This document shows positions 52,207-60,737 of a stretch of DNA of 64,000 bases, piece by piece. The notes under the pieces were generated by a model. It was not told the DNA's origin, did not search any database, and worked only from the letters and a program-made list of their open reading frames with translations. The DNA lies in NCBI RefSeq assembly GCF_000184745.1, contig NC_014931.1, positions 4,154,001 to 4,218,000 on the forward strand. The letters run 5' to 3'. A program made the translations under genes and the position numbers. The number at the start of each line of letters is the position of its first letter. Position 1 is the stretch's first letter. The DNA is from Variovorax paradoxus EPS (GTDB lineage: Bacteria; Pseudomonadota; Gammaproteobacteria; Burkholderiales; Burkholderiaceae_C).

Positions 52207-53583
52207 TGATCTTGCCCCCGTATTTCAGGACACGGGCTATTCGCAATGTAGCGTCTGCTCGATCTGAGCAAGACGCTGGTTGGCAGCGCGAAGCTGCCTG
52301 AACTCCCTGGGTGATTTCATCTTCAATGCCGAGTGCGGATGCACCTCATTGAAGTGCTCGAAGGCTGCGGCCATCTGCGCCATCACCGTTCTCGCATCGG
52401 CAAGGTCCATGCGGCTGACGTAGTCGCGCTTGAACGTGTTCACGAAGCTCTCGGCGATGCCGTTGCTCTGGGGGCTGCACACGGGCGTGTTGACTGGGCT
52501 CAGGCCCAGTTGTCGAGCGATCTGCCGGGTCTCGGCAGCGATGTAGGCGCCCCCGTTGTCCGAGAGGAACTCCAAGACGTGGGTACTGGGAACACCCTCG
52601 ACGCCGCCGAAGCGCTTCTCCACGGCCTCGATGAGCATTTCGCGCACCGGCTCGCCCGGCAGCCCTTTGCCCTCCCATGCCCGATAGGCCAGGATCTCAC
52701 GGTCGCAGCAGTCCTTGGTGAAGGTCGCGGTCACGGTCTGCCCCGAATCACACTTGATCTCGAAGCCGTCCGAGCACCAGCGCATGTCGCTGTGCGCGAC
52801 GGCCACCTTGCCCTCATGGGGCCGGCTGGACTGGCGCCGTCTCGGCGCCTTCGGTAGCAGCAATGCATGAGCCGCCATCACGCGGTAGATGCGCTTGGCG
52901 TTCACTCGCGTCGCACCGGTGGTGGCTCGATGCCGGTTCACCAACGCGCAGGCACGCCGGTAGCCATAGGTCGGCAACTCGGTGATCTGGGCCTTGATCT
53001 CGTCGAGCAAGGCCACGTCGCTTGCAGGCGCCGTGCGTCGTGTCCGGGCGTCGATCCAGGACTCGGAGCGAGCTTGCAAGCGATGAATGTTCGAGCGCGC
53101 CAACCCAAGGGCCTGGCAGACGGCCTTCACTGGCCGTCCCCATCCAGCAAGGGCGAGCGCGCAATCCACTTTTTTTCTGCGGCGTACTCCACAGCTTCCT
53201 TGAGGATCTCGTTCTCCAGCGTCTTCTTGCCAAGCACGCGCTGTAGCTTGGCGATCTCGGCACGAGCGGCTGCCAGTTCCGAAGCCGGCACCACAGCCTC
53301 GCCCGCCGATACAGCCGTCAGCGCCCCTTGCCGCTCCAGCTTGCGCCACTGGAACAGCAGGCTGGCGGCAACGCCTTCCTGACGTGCGACGAGCGACACG
53401 CTCATGCCAGGTTCGTAGCTTCGACGAACCAGCGCGGCCTTCTCTGCAAGGGACCAGCGCCTGCGGCGCTGGTCCCTCATGATCACTTCGACGGTATCCG
53501 TATTCCTAGTCGTACTCACAGTCCTACTCCTATCTTTAAAGATAAGCGATAGACCGTGTCCTGTCATTCAAGGGGCCAGCTCA
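52207..53583 (-). mobile_element. IS3-family (IS2-group-like) insertion sequence, copy 1, complete
   Basis: A 1,377-bp element with imperfect terminal inverted repeats: TGATCTTGCCCCCGTATTTC at the left end and, reversed, TGAGCTGGCCCCTTGAATGA at the right, both running into CAGGACACGG. Direct repeats ATTC (52203-52206 and 53584-53587) flank it. It carries orfA and orfB on the minus strand. Two further copies are at 58252 and 62928, in the same orientation. Confidence 0.92.
52237..53519 (-). CDS. IS3-family transposase OrfAB, copy 1 (programmed -1 frameshift)
   Basis: OrfA (53127-53519, 130 residues) has a helix-turn-helix ([37 protein letters not shown]) and a leucine-zipper-like helix. It starts at GTG 53519 after AGGAG. 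OrfB, open to 52237, is the DDE integrase: D in [15 protein letters not shown] in [12 protein letters not shown] in [14 protein letters not shown], ending [14 protein letters not shown]. The two are joined by -1 slippage on the seven-A run followed by G at 53170-53176 (minus-strand reading). Confidence 0.92.
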
Positions 53584-53796
53584 ATTCGCATGGCGCCGTC
53601 GGACAGCATCGGTACCGTGCCGAGCGCATTGATCTCCAGATACGACCGGGACAGCACGCGCGGCGGAAAGGGCAGCATCTTGAGGTCGTACGAAAGCCCG
53701 ATCTCTTCGAACATCCAGAGAGGACGGAACGAGCGTGCGCTGACGCAGTGATGAAGGGTGATCATGTGTTGGTGTCTGGTGTGCCGCAGCGCCTGG

Positions 53797-54306
53797 TCAA
53801 GTTGTGCGGGGTTGCATGCGGCGGTAATTCACTTCGACCGCCAGAGCCTCGTCGCCGGAGAGCGTGATGTTGTACATGCGCAGGTCGAGCGTGTCATCGT
53901 CAGGCTGCTCGATGACCGTGCGCCAGCCCCAGCGCGAACCGTCTTGTCCATCGCCGTAACTGCCCAGCATCGACAGGCGCGGATCGCCACCTTCACCCGT
54001 GCTGAACATGATGGAAGTGCCGGTGCCGAAACTCTCGGCCCAGGCCGATTCGTACCGGCGCTCGTCCAGGTGGTGGGCGATCAGTGCGACACCTTCCATC
54101 GGCTCGCCTGCACAGCTGCCGGTGTATTCGTGCAACAGCACCCGACCGCCCAACAGCACGCGGATGCTGCCTCGCTGCACCGATTCTTCGGCCGGCTTGC
54201 CGGGCTCGAACCAGAGGCGGAAGCGGCCCTCCCACTGCCCCGCCATGCGCGCCAGTTGCGCGTGCACGCCGTTGGCCAGCGACGCTTCGAATTCCTTGCG
54301 ACCCAT
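53797..54306 (-). CDS. DUF1579-like (lipocalin-like) protein
   Basis: A 169-residue soluble protein with the DUF1579 pattern MAGQWEGRFRLWFEPGKPAE, then VLLGGRVLLHEYTGSCAGEP, GVALIAHHLDERRYESAW and a closing DEALAVEVNYRRM. Family members form a beta-barrel of unknown function. The start at 54306 has AAGGAG directly upstream. The GST gene now split by an IS followed 31 bases downstream, so the two were probably an operon. Confidence 0.82.
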   Translation of the reverse strand: MGRKEFEASLANGVHAQLARMAGQWEGRFRLWFEPGKPAEESVQRGSIRVLLGGRVLLHEYTGSCAGEPMEGVALIAHHLDERRYESAWAESFGTGTSIMFSTGEGGDPRLSMLGSYGDGQDGSRWGWRTVIEQPDDDTLDLRMYNITLSGDEALAVEVNYRRMQPRTT

Positions 54307-54582
54307 GCGTTCTCCTTCAAGGCAGTGATATGTGCGAGGGACGAACTCTGCCACGCAGAGAGAGCTCGTCAACTCGGAACACCACTGCGAATCGGGGTGG
54401 ATTCGAGCTTGCTATCCAGGGTGAGCCTGCGTGCCGTAGGTCATTGGATTCATCTCGCCTTGCCTTGTGTCAAGCTCGATTCCTCAGCGTGGCTGCTCTT
54501 CGACGCCGCCGCGCCAGGCAATCCAAATGCCCGGTTGCCTCACTCAAATTTCAAACGCATCGACGCGGAATAAGGAATTCAC

Positions 54583-54678
54583 TTGAACCTCGATTTCATC
54601 AATCCGACCGTTCTGGGCTGGCTTGTCGGCTTGTGCGTGCTTGGGCTGATCCGCTATTGGCTGAATCGGCGCAAGTAG
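54583..54678 (+). CDS. Tiny single-helix membrane protein (TTG start), tentative
   Basis: A 31-codon frame starting with TTG behind AAGGAA reads as one hydrophobic helix with a basic end: NPTVLGWLVGLCVLGLIRYW then LNRRK. The composition and the ribosome site are those of a real small membrane protein, but there is no homology support. The rest of 54307-54773 shows no other gene. Confidence 0.4.
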   Translation: MNLDFINPTVLGWLVGLCVLGLIRYWLNRRK

Positions 54679-54773
54679 CCGGCCTCAGGCCTGACTGCGG
54701 TCTGGCCGCTTGCGTGAGTGGACTCACAACTGAAAGCTTCCGCTGAAGACAGAACCCCGGCGTGCGCTCCGAT

Positions 54774-55427
54774 TCAATACAGCCACTTCCGCACAAGAGA
54801 CTCGCCGAAACGATGTGCCAGCAGCGCTTCCCCGCCCTCCTCGTCATCGCAAATTTCCGCCAGGCAGCGAATCATCAAAGCGTCGAGATAGTCTGAGACG
54901 GAAGAGAAGAACCGCGTCAACGGCTCGCCATCGTCGTGATCGAAGTAGTAGACCTCGCCCCTCTGCCGGTGAAAGCAGAACATGTTGCCGTTGCCGAGAT
55001 AGTCGCCGAAGGCCACCATCTCGTCGGCCAGCGCGAGAAGGACATCGCCATCGGGCAGATCTTCGGCAATGTCGACGATGCCAGGGTAGGCCTCGCGCAA
55101 GGCCTGAATCGGCGTGTCGCCCATCTCGACGCCGCACAGGGTCTCAGCCAAAGACAGCGCACCGAACTGGCGATGGTATTCGCGCAGTGGCGCGGGCAAG
55201 CGGCAGCCCAGACGTGCTTCCAGCGCATCCAGATCGGCATCGCTCGAGGGATTGATCGATGCCTGGCTCACATGGCCTTGCCACAGGGCGGCGTATGCAC
55301 CGATCACGTCGGCGTACCAGCGGCCGCGAGCCATTGGATCGGACAGTTCCGGCCACATCAGTGGCGGACAGCCGTCGGGCGGCCACGGCGGGGATGATTC
55401 GGATGGTTCGGTTGACTCAATCATCAT
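54774..55427 (-). CDS. SMI1/KNR4 (SUKH) family protein, immunity-like
   Basis: A 217-residue SUKH-superfamily protein. The diagnostic stretch is LDALEARLGCRLPAPLREYHRQFGAL (about residues 68-93), followed by GNGNMFCFHRQRGEVYYFDHDDGE near 146-170. Bacterial SUKH proteins commonly neutralise partner toxins of polymorphic toxin or type VI systems. No toxin gene remains beside it. The ATG at 55427 or 55424 may be used. Confidence 0.83.
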   Translation of the reverse strand: MMIESTEPSESSPPWPPDGCPPLMWPELSDPMARGRWYADVIGAYAALWQGHVSQASINPSSDADLDALEARLGCRLPAPLREYHRQFGALSLAETLCGVEMGDTPIQALREAYPGIVDIAEDLPDGDVLLALADEMVAFGDYLGNGNMFCFHRQRGEVYYFDHDDGEPLTRFFSSVSDYLDALMIRCLAEICDDEEGGEALLAHRFGESLVRKWLY

Positions 55428-55498
55428 CGTCAAGCTTGAATTGTTCGCCCGGCATCCATGCGTGGCGAGACATGGCATTCATCGTTCTGCGCGCTACC

Positions 55499-55972
55499 TC
55501 ACCGATAGGCGTCGCACAGCGCCAGATACTCGTCGCCTGAAATCTCCAGCCCCATGGCCCGGCGCAGCACGCGCGCCCGCGGCTTGGGTAGGTCGGTCTT
55601 GATCTGGATCTGCTTGCCGATGGGAATGCCCATGTAGTTCTGGTTGACCCAGGTGTTCTCGACGATGTTGTCCCACGGCAGCAGCATGCCGTTCTCGAAG
55701 GTCAGGCCCTGGTGGCCGATGACGAACGCGGGCTGGTCGATGTTGCGCAGCGTGTTGAGGCACTTGAACGTGAGCCATGCCGTGAGCAACCCGAAGCAGG
55801 CAGCGATGAGGATGCCGATGTTCTTGTCCTGCGCGCGGATGCACAGCGCCGCCAGCACCACGGTCACCACCGCCCAGAGCGCGGTGCCGGCGACGAGCCG
55901 CGTGCGGGAATAGAACACGGGGCGGTCTTGGCGGGTCTTCTCTTGCTGGGCGGCGGAGCTGTAGATTTCCAT
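55499..55972 (-). CDS. Two-helix membrane protein, STM3941-like
   Basis: A 157-residue protein with two adjacent transmembrane helices (about 27-45 and 52-70), then a small beta-rich domain with FVIGHQGLTFENGMLLPWDNI that resembles the PH-like part of the STM3941 family. It ends with MGLEISGDEYLALCDAYR. Function unknown. The next gene upstream on the same strand has a comparable layout, so the two may work together. Confidence 0.72.
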   Translation of the reverse strand: MEIYSSAAQQEKTRQDRPVFYSRTRLVAGTALWAVVTVVLAALCIRAQDKNIGILIAACFGLLTAWLTFKCLNTLRNIDQPAFVIGHQGLTFENGMLLPWDNIVENTWVNQNYMGIPIGKQIQIKTDLPKPRARVLRRAMGLEISGDEYLALCDAYR

Positions 55973-56028
55973 TTTTGTCTGATGCGCTGTGCGCGTGTTG
56001 GAGTGAAAAAAAGTAAGAGGGAGAAAAC

Positions 56029-56748
56029 TCAGTGCGCGGGCAGGCGCTGCATCAGGCAGGCCATCAGCACGGGCTCGTTGTCGATCTTGGAGCGGTCGAT
56101 CTTTCGGGACTTGCCGTGCGCGACGATGACCAGGTGTTCGTCCACCTCCATGCCTTCTTCGTCGGACTGCGTGCGGATGGTGTCGATGCTCGACCACGCA
56201 ATCAACTGGCCCTTGTGCACCAGGCCTTCGGCCTGCAAGCCGAGCGCGCCGAACTTCACCGTCTCGCCGGCATGCAGGCGGCGCTCGACATCGTGCGCCA
56301 TCGTGGCACCGACAGCCTCTTCCACTTCGGCGAGCAAGGCATCCGGTGCGTCCCACAGGTTCAGGCGCAGGCGCAGTGTCCTGCCGTCGCGGGTGCCGAG
56401 CAGCACATGGTTGCGGTTGTGGCGGTGGCGAAAGCGCGTGACGTCCACGAAGGCGAGCGTGCGGTCGCCGAGCCGAAGGCCTTGCCCGCCCACGGACAGT
56501 TGCCCCGGCGCGCGCAGCCATGCGAAGAAGTCGCTGCCCTGCCAGCAGATCAGGTAGATCGCGGCGGGTACGGCCAGGAAGAGAACGACGATCGCGCCCC
56601 TGTGATGAATGAAGTCCGGCGTGATGAGGTACGGAAGGATGTAGACCTTGGCCGGCACCAGCATCATGGCGCTGAAGACGTAGAGGGCGGCAATGCCGGC
56701 GAGCACGCAATAGAAGGAATGGCGGGGAAAGACTTTGGCGTGGCTCAT
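56029..56748 (-). CDS. Membrane protein with cytoplasmic PH-like domain, unknown function
   Basis: A 239-residue protein with two transmembrane helices (about 14-32 and 48-66) followed by a soluble domain that begins with GQLSVGGQGLRLGDRTLAFVDV and has a second similar unit at ALGLQAEGLVHKGQLIAWSSI. The two units may be tandem PH-like folds. It is 56 bases upstream of the STM3941-like gene on the same strand. The ATG at 56748 is set by the first helix. The 262 bases further upstream hold no gene I can support. Confidence 0.72.
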   Translation of the reverse strand: MSHAKVFPRHSFYCVLAGIAALYVFSAMMLVPAKVYILPYLITPDFIHHRGAIVVLFLAVPAAIYLICWQGSDFFAWLRAPGQLSVGGQGLRLGDRTLAFVDVTRFRHRHNRNHVLLGTRDGRTLRLRLNLWDAPDALLAEVEEAVGATMAHDVERRLHAGETVKFGALGLQAEGLVHKGQLIAWSSIDTIRTQSDEEGMEVDEHLVIVAHGKSRKIDRSKIDNEPVLMACLMQRLPAH

Positions 56749-57010
56749 GGGGATGTCGTACCCGGCGCAGGGACGACGGGCAGTGCGGGCAATGGAAACA
56801 GCCCGCGCACCATAGCAGCGCAATGCGCGTTTCATGACGCTCGATGCGGCTCTGTGTGTCTCATTCTGAGAGTAAAAAAATAGACGCCATACGAAAGGTT
56901 TAACTCCGCTTGCCTCAACGGCCGAGCGGCGTCGCAGCGCGGCGGCAAGCTCCGGTCACACCGAAGCCAGGATCGCGGCCCGTCCTTTCGGGTGACCCAA
57001 CAGAGGATTC

Positions 57011-57450
57011 ATCACGCAAAAAGACATCGCCGGCATGCGTCTCTGCAACAGCCAACTCGCCCGCGAGATGACCGAGTTCATCCGCGACACCGAAAGCGAT
57101 CTGCTCTTTCACCACTCCGCTCGAGTCTATTGCTGGGGCGCCTTGACCGGCGCACGCACTGGATCGACGTTCGATCCCGAGTTGCTGTACGCGGCCTCCA
57201 CGTTTCAGGACATCGGCCTCACTGCGCGCTGAACAGATCCAGCTTCGCTTCGAGGCGGACGGCGCGAACGCCGCGCGCGATTTTCTTCGGGGACATGGCA
57301 TCTCGGAGCGCGACATCGAGACGGTCTGGAACGCCGTTGCGCTCCACACGACGCCCGACATCCCGCAATTCATGCGTCCCGAATTGCGCTGGTGCTGACG
57401 GACGCCAGCATGGACGTGGCCGGCCCCAACCCGGCACGCGCACCCGTTGC
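57011..57450 (+). pseudogene. Decayed HD-domain (cyanamide hydratase-like) protein gene
   Basis: Three consecutive frames spell one HD-domain protein: DIAGMRLCNSQLAREMTEFI and SDLLFHHSARVYCWGALTG up to a stop at 57232; then EQIQLRFEADGANAARDFLR and VWNAVALHTTPDIPQFMRPE; then IALVLTDASMDVAG. The metal-binding HD pair is also damaged (FQDIG where HD proteins have FHDMG). An AGAGGA site is followed by ATCACGCAA, suggesting that the original ATG start has mutated to ATC. It is clearly non-functional. Confidence 0.75.
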
Positions 57451-57605
57451 CGAGGGTGCGCGTCGAGTAAGGCGATCGACCACAGCCGCACGCGCAGTGC
57501 CTGCAGAACGCGGCGCTGGAAGACACCACGGTTCAGCGCCGTCCGACACGGCGCCCGGCCGCCGGCCCCGAGACTCCCTCATCCCCAAAAAAATCCGGAG
57601 GTGAG

Positions 57606-57824
57606 ATGAATCAAAGCGCTTGCAAAAGCAGGCAGCCGTCGCAACGCCCCAGCGGCGAGTTCCTGCTCCTGATCGTGGTTGCAGTCTTGGTCACCACCAT
57701 TGCGCTCCTGCATCTTGCGGTCGAACGCGAACGTGCCGTGGGGCCGCTGGATCTGCAGCTGGTTTCCAGCATGGGGTTTGATGCGCCTGCCGCTGGTAGC
57801 CGAGGCGATTCGAAGGGACAGTGA
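57606..57824 (+). CDS. Small single-pass membrane protein
   Basis: A 72-residue protein with one hydrophobic helix (about residues 18-39, EFLLLIVVAVLVTTIALLHL) and a hydrophilic tail. A strong GGAGGTGAG ribosome site stands immediately before the ATG, better than most in this window. No homologue is recognised. It follows the HD-domain remnant. Confidence 0.55.
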   Translation: MNQSACKSRQPSQRPSGEFLLLIVVAVLVTTIALLHLAVERERAVGPLDLQLVSSMGFDAPAAGSRGDSKGQ

Positions 57825-57971
57825 GGTGCGGGCCGTTGGCCCGCCGCATGAGTCTCAACACACAGAGCAGCGCAGCTCAAGTGCTCAATGCCGCGATGAG
57901 CTGCCTAAGGTAATGAAAAACGAAGTCGAACTCGGCTTGAAGGAGCAACCGAGCTGAACTGGCGCATAAAA

Positions 57972-58005
57972 AAAGCCGGCTAGCAAACGCTAACCGGCTT
58001 TCTCT
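57972..58005 (+). terminator. Intrinsic terminator
   Basis: AAAGCCGG (57972-57979) pairs with CCGGCTTT (57994-58001), with TAG/CTA pairs inside the loop; an A-run precedes and a T-rich stretch follows. It could end the transcript of the small membrane protein gene at 57606. Confidence 0.7.
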
Positions 58006-58083
58006 TACTGTCGTGTGAAACCGATCGAATGATCGCCCAGAAGGCGCATAAAACCTAGACCATGAGGACGCTGAAAACTCACC

Positions 58084-58103
58084 GTACCCCCGTTTGTACC
58101 CCC
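58084..58103. repeat. Paired GTACCCCC motif, possible remnant of an integrative element
   Basis: GTACCCCC occurs twice, 12 bases apart (58084-58091 and 58096-58103). Such G-rich GGGGGTAC pairs are often found just upstream of tyrosine-integrase genes next to attachment sites. No integrase gene is left here; an IS copy begins 148 bases further on. The remainder of 57825-58251 has no gene I can support. Confidence 0.35.
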
Positions 58104-58251
58104 ACCTGCTAGCCCATAGTTTCTGTGGCGTACGCGCATCGTTCAGTTGGAGTCTCATCAGCCGTTCACGCCCGCCCCGTCGCGTGCACGCAGTACCGCA
58201 ATCTGCCGAACTCGTCACGGGCAATTCACTGGCACTCGTGATGCTGTTGAC

Positions 58252-59416
58252 TGATCTTGCCCCCGTATTTCAGGACACGGGCTATTCGCAATGTAGCGTC
58301 TGCTCGATCTGAGCAAGACCCTGGTTGGCAGCGCGATGCTGCCTGAACTCCCTGGGTGATTTCATCTTCAATGCCGAGTGCGGATGCACCTCATTGAAGT
58401 GCTCGAAGGCTGCGGCCATCTGCGCCATCACCGTTCTCGCATCGGCAAGGTCCATGCGGCTGACGTAGTCGCGCTTGAACGTGTTCACGAAGCTCTCGGC
58501 GATGCCGTTGCTCTGGGGGCTGCACACGGGCGTGTTGACTGGGCTCAGGCCCAGTTGTCGAGCGATCTGCCGGGTCTCGGCAGCGATGTAGGCGCCCCCG
58601 TTGTCCGAGAGGAACTCCAAGACGTGGGTACTGGGAACACCCTCGACGCCGCCGAAGCGCTTCTCCACGGCCTCGATGAGCATTTCGCGCACCGGCTCGC
58701 CCGGCAGCCCTTTGCCCTCCCATGCCCGATAGGCCAGGATCTCACGGTCGCAGCAGTCCTTGGTGAAGGTCGCGGTCACGGTCTGCCCCGAATCACACTT
58801 GATCTCGAAGCCGTCCGAGCACCAGCGCATGTCGCTGTGCGCGACGGCCACCTTGCCCTCATGGGGCCGGCTGGACTGGCGCCGTCTCGGCGCCTTCGGT
58901 AGCAGCAATGCATGAGCCGCCATCACGCGGTAGATGCGCTTGGCGTTCACTCGCGTCGCACCGGTGGTGGCTCGATGCCGGTTCACCAACGCGCAGGCAC
59001 GCCGGTAGCCATAGGTCGGCAACTCGGTGATCTGGGCCTTGATCTCGTCGAGCAAGGCCACGTCGCTTGCAGGCGCCGTGCGTCGTGTCCGGGCGTCGAT
59101 CCAGGACTCGGAGCGAGCTTGCAAGCGATGAATGTTCGAGCGCGCCAACCCAAGGGCCTGGCAGACGGCCTTCACTGGCCGTCCCCGTCCAGCAAGGGCG
59201 AGCGCGCAATCCATTTTTTTTCCGCGGCGTACTCCACAGCTTCCTTGAGGATCTCGTTCTCCAGCGTCTTCTTGCCAAGCACGCGCTGAAGCTTGGCGAT
59301 CTCGGCACGAGCGGCTGCCAGTTCCGAAGCCGGCACCACAGCCTCGCCCGCCGATACAGCCGTCAGCGCCCCTTGCCGCTCCAGCTTGCGCCACTGGAAC
59401 AGCAGGCTGGCGGCAA
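58252..59416 (-). mobile_element. IS3-family (IS2-group-like) insertion sequence, copy 2, truncated
   Basis: Nearly identical to copy 1 from its left end (TGATCTTGCCCCC) up to the base equivalent to 53371 of copy 1, where it is cut by a different IS3-family element at 59417. The missing 212 bases include the right terminal repeat and the start of orfA. No target duplication can be recognised. It cannot transpose by itself. Confidence 0.92.
58282..59416 (-). pseudogene. Transposase of IS copy 2, orfA truncated
   Basis: OrfB is intact and almost identical to copy 1 (a few substitutions, for example RQHRAANQGLAQ at the end). OrfA has lost its start and helix-turn-helix and opens into the neighbouring element. 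The slippery run has eight A's here (59214-59221), which keeps the normal -1 relation of the two frames. Confidence 0.88.
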
Positions 59417-60737
59417 TGAATCGCCCCGGCTTTTGTGGAGGCTCAACACTCTGAGAGGATTGAGCCATGAAGAAGTCGAACAAGTTTTCACCCGAGGTGC
59501 GTGAGCGCGCGGTGAGGATGGTGCAGGAGCACCGCGGGGAGTACCCGTCGCTGTGGGCGGCAGTCGAGTCGATCGCACCGAAGATCGGCTGTGTGCCGCA
59601 GACGCTGAACGAATGGGTCAAGCGCGACGAGGTCGACAACGGCGTTCGAGAAGGCGTGACGACCAGCGAGGCCCAGCGGATGAAGGAGCTCGAACGCGAG
59701 GTCAAGGAGCTGCGCCGAGCCAACGAGATCCTGAAGCTGGCGAGCGCGTTTTTCGCCCAGGCGGAGCTCGACCGCCGGCTGAAGTCCTGAGGGATTTCAT
59801 CGACAAGCATCGCGGCACCTTCGGGGTCGAGCCGATCTGCAAGGTCTTGCAGGTCGCCCCGTCGGGCTACCGGCGGCACGCGGCGCTGCTGCGTGAGCCG
59901 CACAAGCGCTGCGCCAGAGCACACCGCGACGATGTCCTCATGCCGGCGATACAGCGCGTCTGGCAGGCCAACATGCAGGTCTATGGCGCCGACAAGGTCT
60001 GGAGGCAACTGGCACGCGAAGGCACGGCTGTGGCCCGCTGCACAGTCGAGCGTCTGATGCGGCGCCTGGGGCTGAGAGGCGTAATGCGCGGCAAGGTGGT
60101 GAAGACCACGATCAGCGATGCCAGAGCACCATGCCCGCTGGATCGTGTCAACCGGCAGTTCCGAGCACAGCGCCCGAACCAGCTATGGGTCTCGGATTTC
60201 ACGTACGTGTCGACATGGCAGGGCTGGCTGTACGTCGCCTTCGTGATCGATGTGTTCGCCCGACGCATCGTGGGCTGGCGGGTCAGCAACTCGATGCGCA
60301 CGGACTTCGTGCTCGATGCTTTGGAGCAAGCGCTGTACGACCGTCAACCCGAACGCGACGGCAGCTTGATTTGTCACTCCGATCGCGGGTCGCAATACGT
60401 CAGCATCCGATACACCGAACGGCTTGCAGAGGCTGGCATCGAGCCATCAGTGGGAAGCAAAGGCGACTCCTATGACAACGCCCTGGCCGAGACGATCAAC
60501 GGCCTCTATAAGGCCGAGTTGATCCATCGCCGAGCACCGTGGAAGACCAAGGAGGCGGTGGAGTTCGCGACGCTCGAGTGGGTGGCCTGGTTCAACCACC
60601 ATCGCCTGCTCGAACCCATCGGCTACATCCCGCCTGCAGAAGCTGAGGCAAACTATTACCGGCAACTCGCCAGTCAGACCGCCAAGATGGCGGCTTGACT
60701 TAAACCAATCGGCCTCCATGAAAGCCGGGGCGATTCA
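59417..60737 (+). mobile_element. Second type of IS3-family insertion sequence, complete
   Basis: A 1,321-bp element with inverted ends TGAATCGCCCCGGCTTTTGT (left) and, reversed, TGAATCGCCCCGGCTTTCAT (right). It encodes orfA and orfB on the + strand. The flanks differ (CAA before, CTG after), so no target duplication is present: the left flank is IS copy 2 and the right flank is the nuclease gene. Its position at a junction of unrelated sequences suggests a deletion or rearrangement after insertion. Confidence 0.92.
59467..60698 (+). CDS. IS3-family transposase OrfAB (programmed -1 frameshift)
   Basis: OrfA (59467-59790, 107 residues) has the helix-turn-helix [20 protein letters not shown] and a leucine-rich coiled coil ([20 protein letters not shown]). 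OrfB, in the -1 frame and open to 60698, has the DDE residues in [22 protein letters not shown] and [15 protein letters not shown], and ends [27 protein letters not shown] run near the end of orfA (about 59749-59754) is a likely slippage site. Confidence 0.92.

Larger units (their letters stand above)
51707..53765 (-). pseudogene. Glutathione S-transferase gene split by an insertion sequence
   Basis: The N-terminal part is at 53588-53765 (MITLHHCVSARSFRPLWMFE, LEINALGTVPMLSDGAM) and the rest at 51707-52206 (MTESAAICQYLAARF to the C-terminus, with AGRFTAADVSVGYALL). Removing the element at 52207-53583 and one ATTC copy restores a continuous 225-residue GST reading DGAMRMTESAA across the junction. 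The interruption is therefore precise and recent. The gene was 31 bases downstream of the DUF1579-like gene and probably cotranscribed with it. Confidence 0.9.

Noticed and set aside
58084..58103. CRISPR-like repeat at GTACCCCC
   Set aside because: Only two 8-base units with a 4-base gap; no array and no cas genes.
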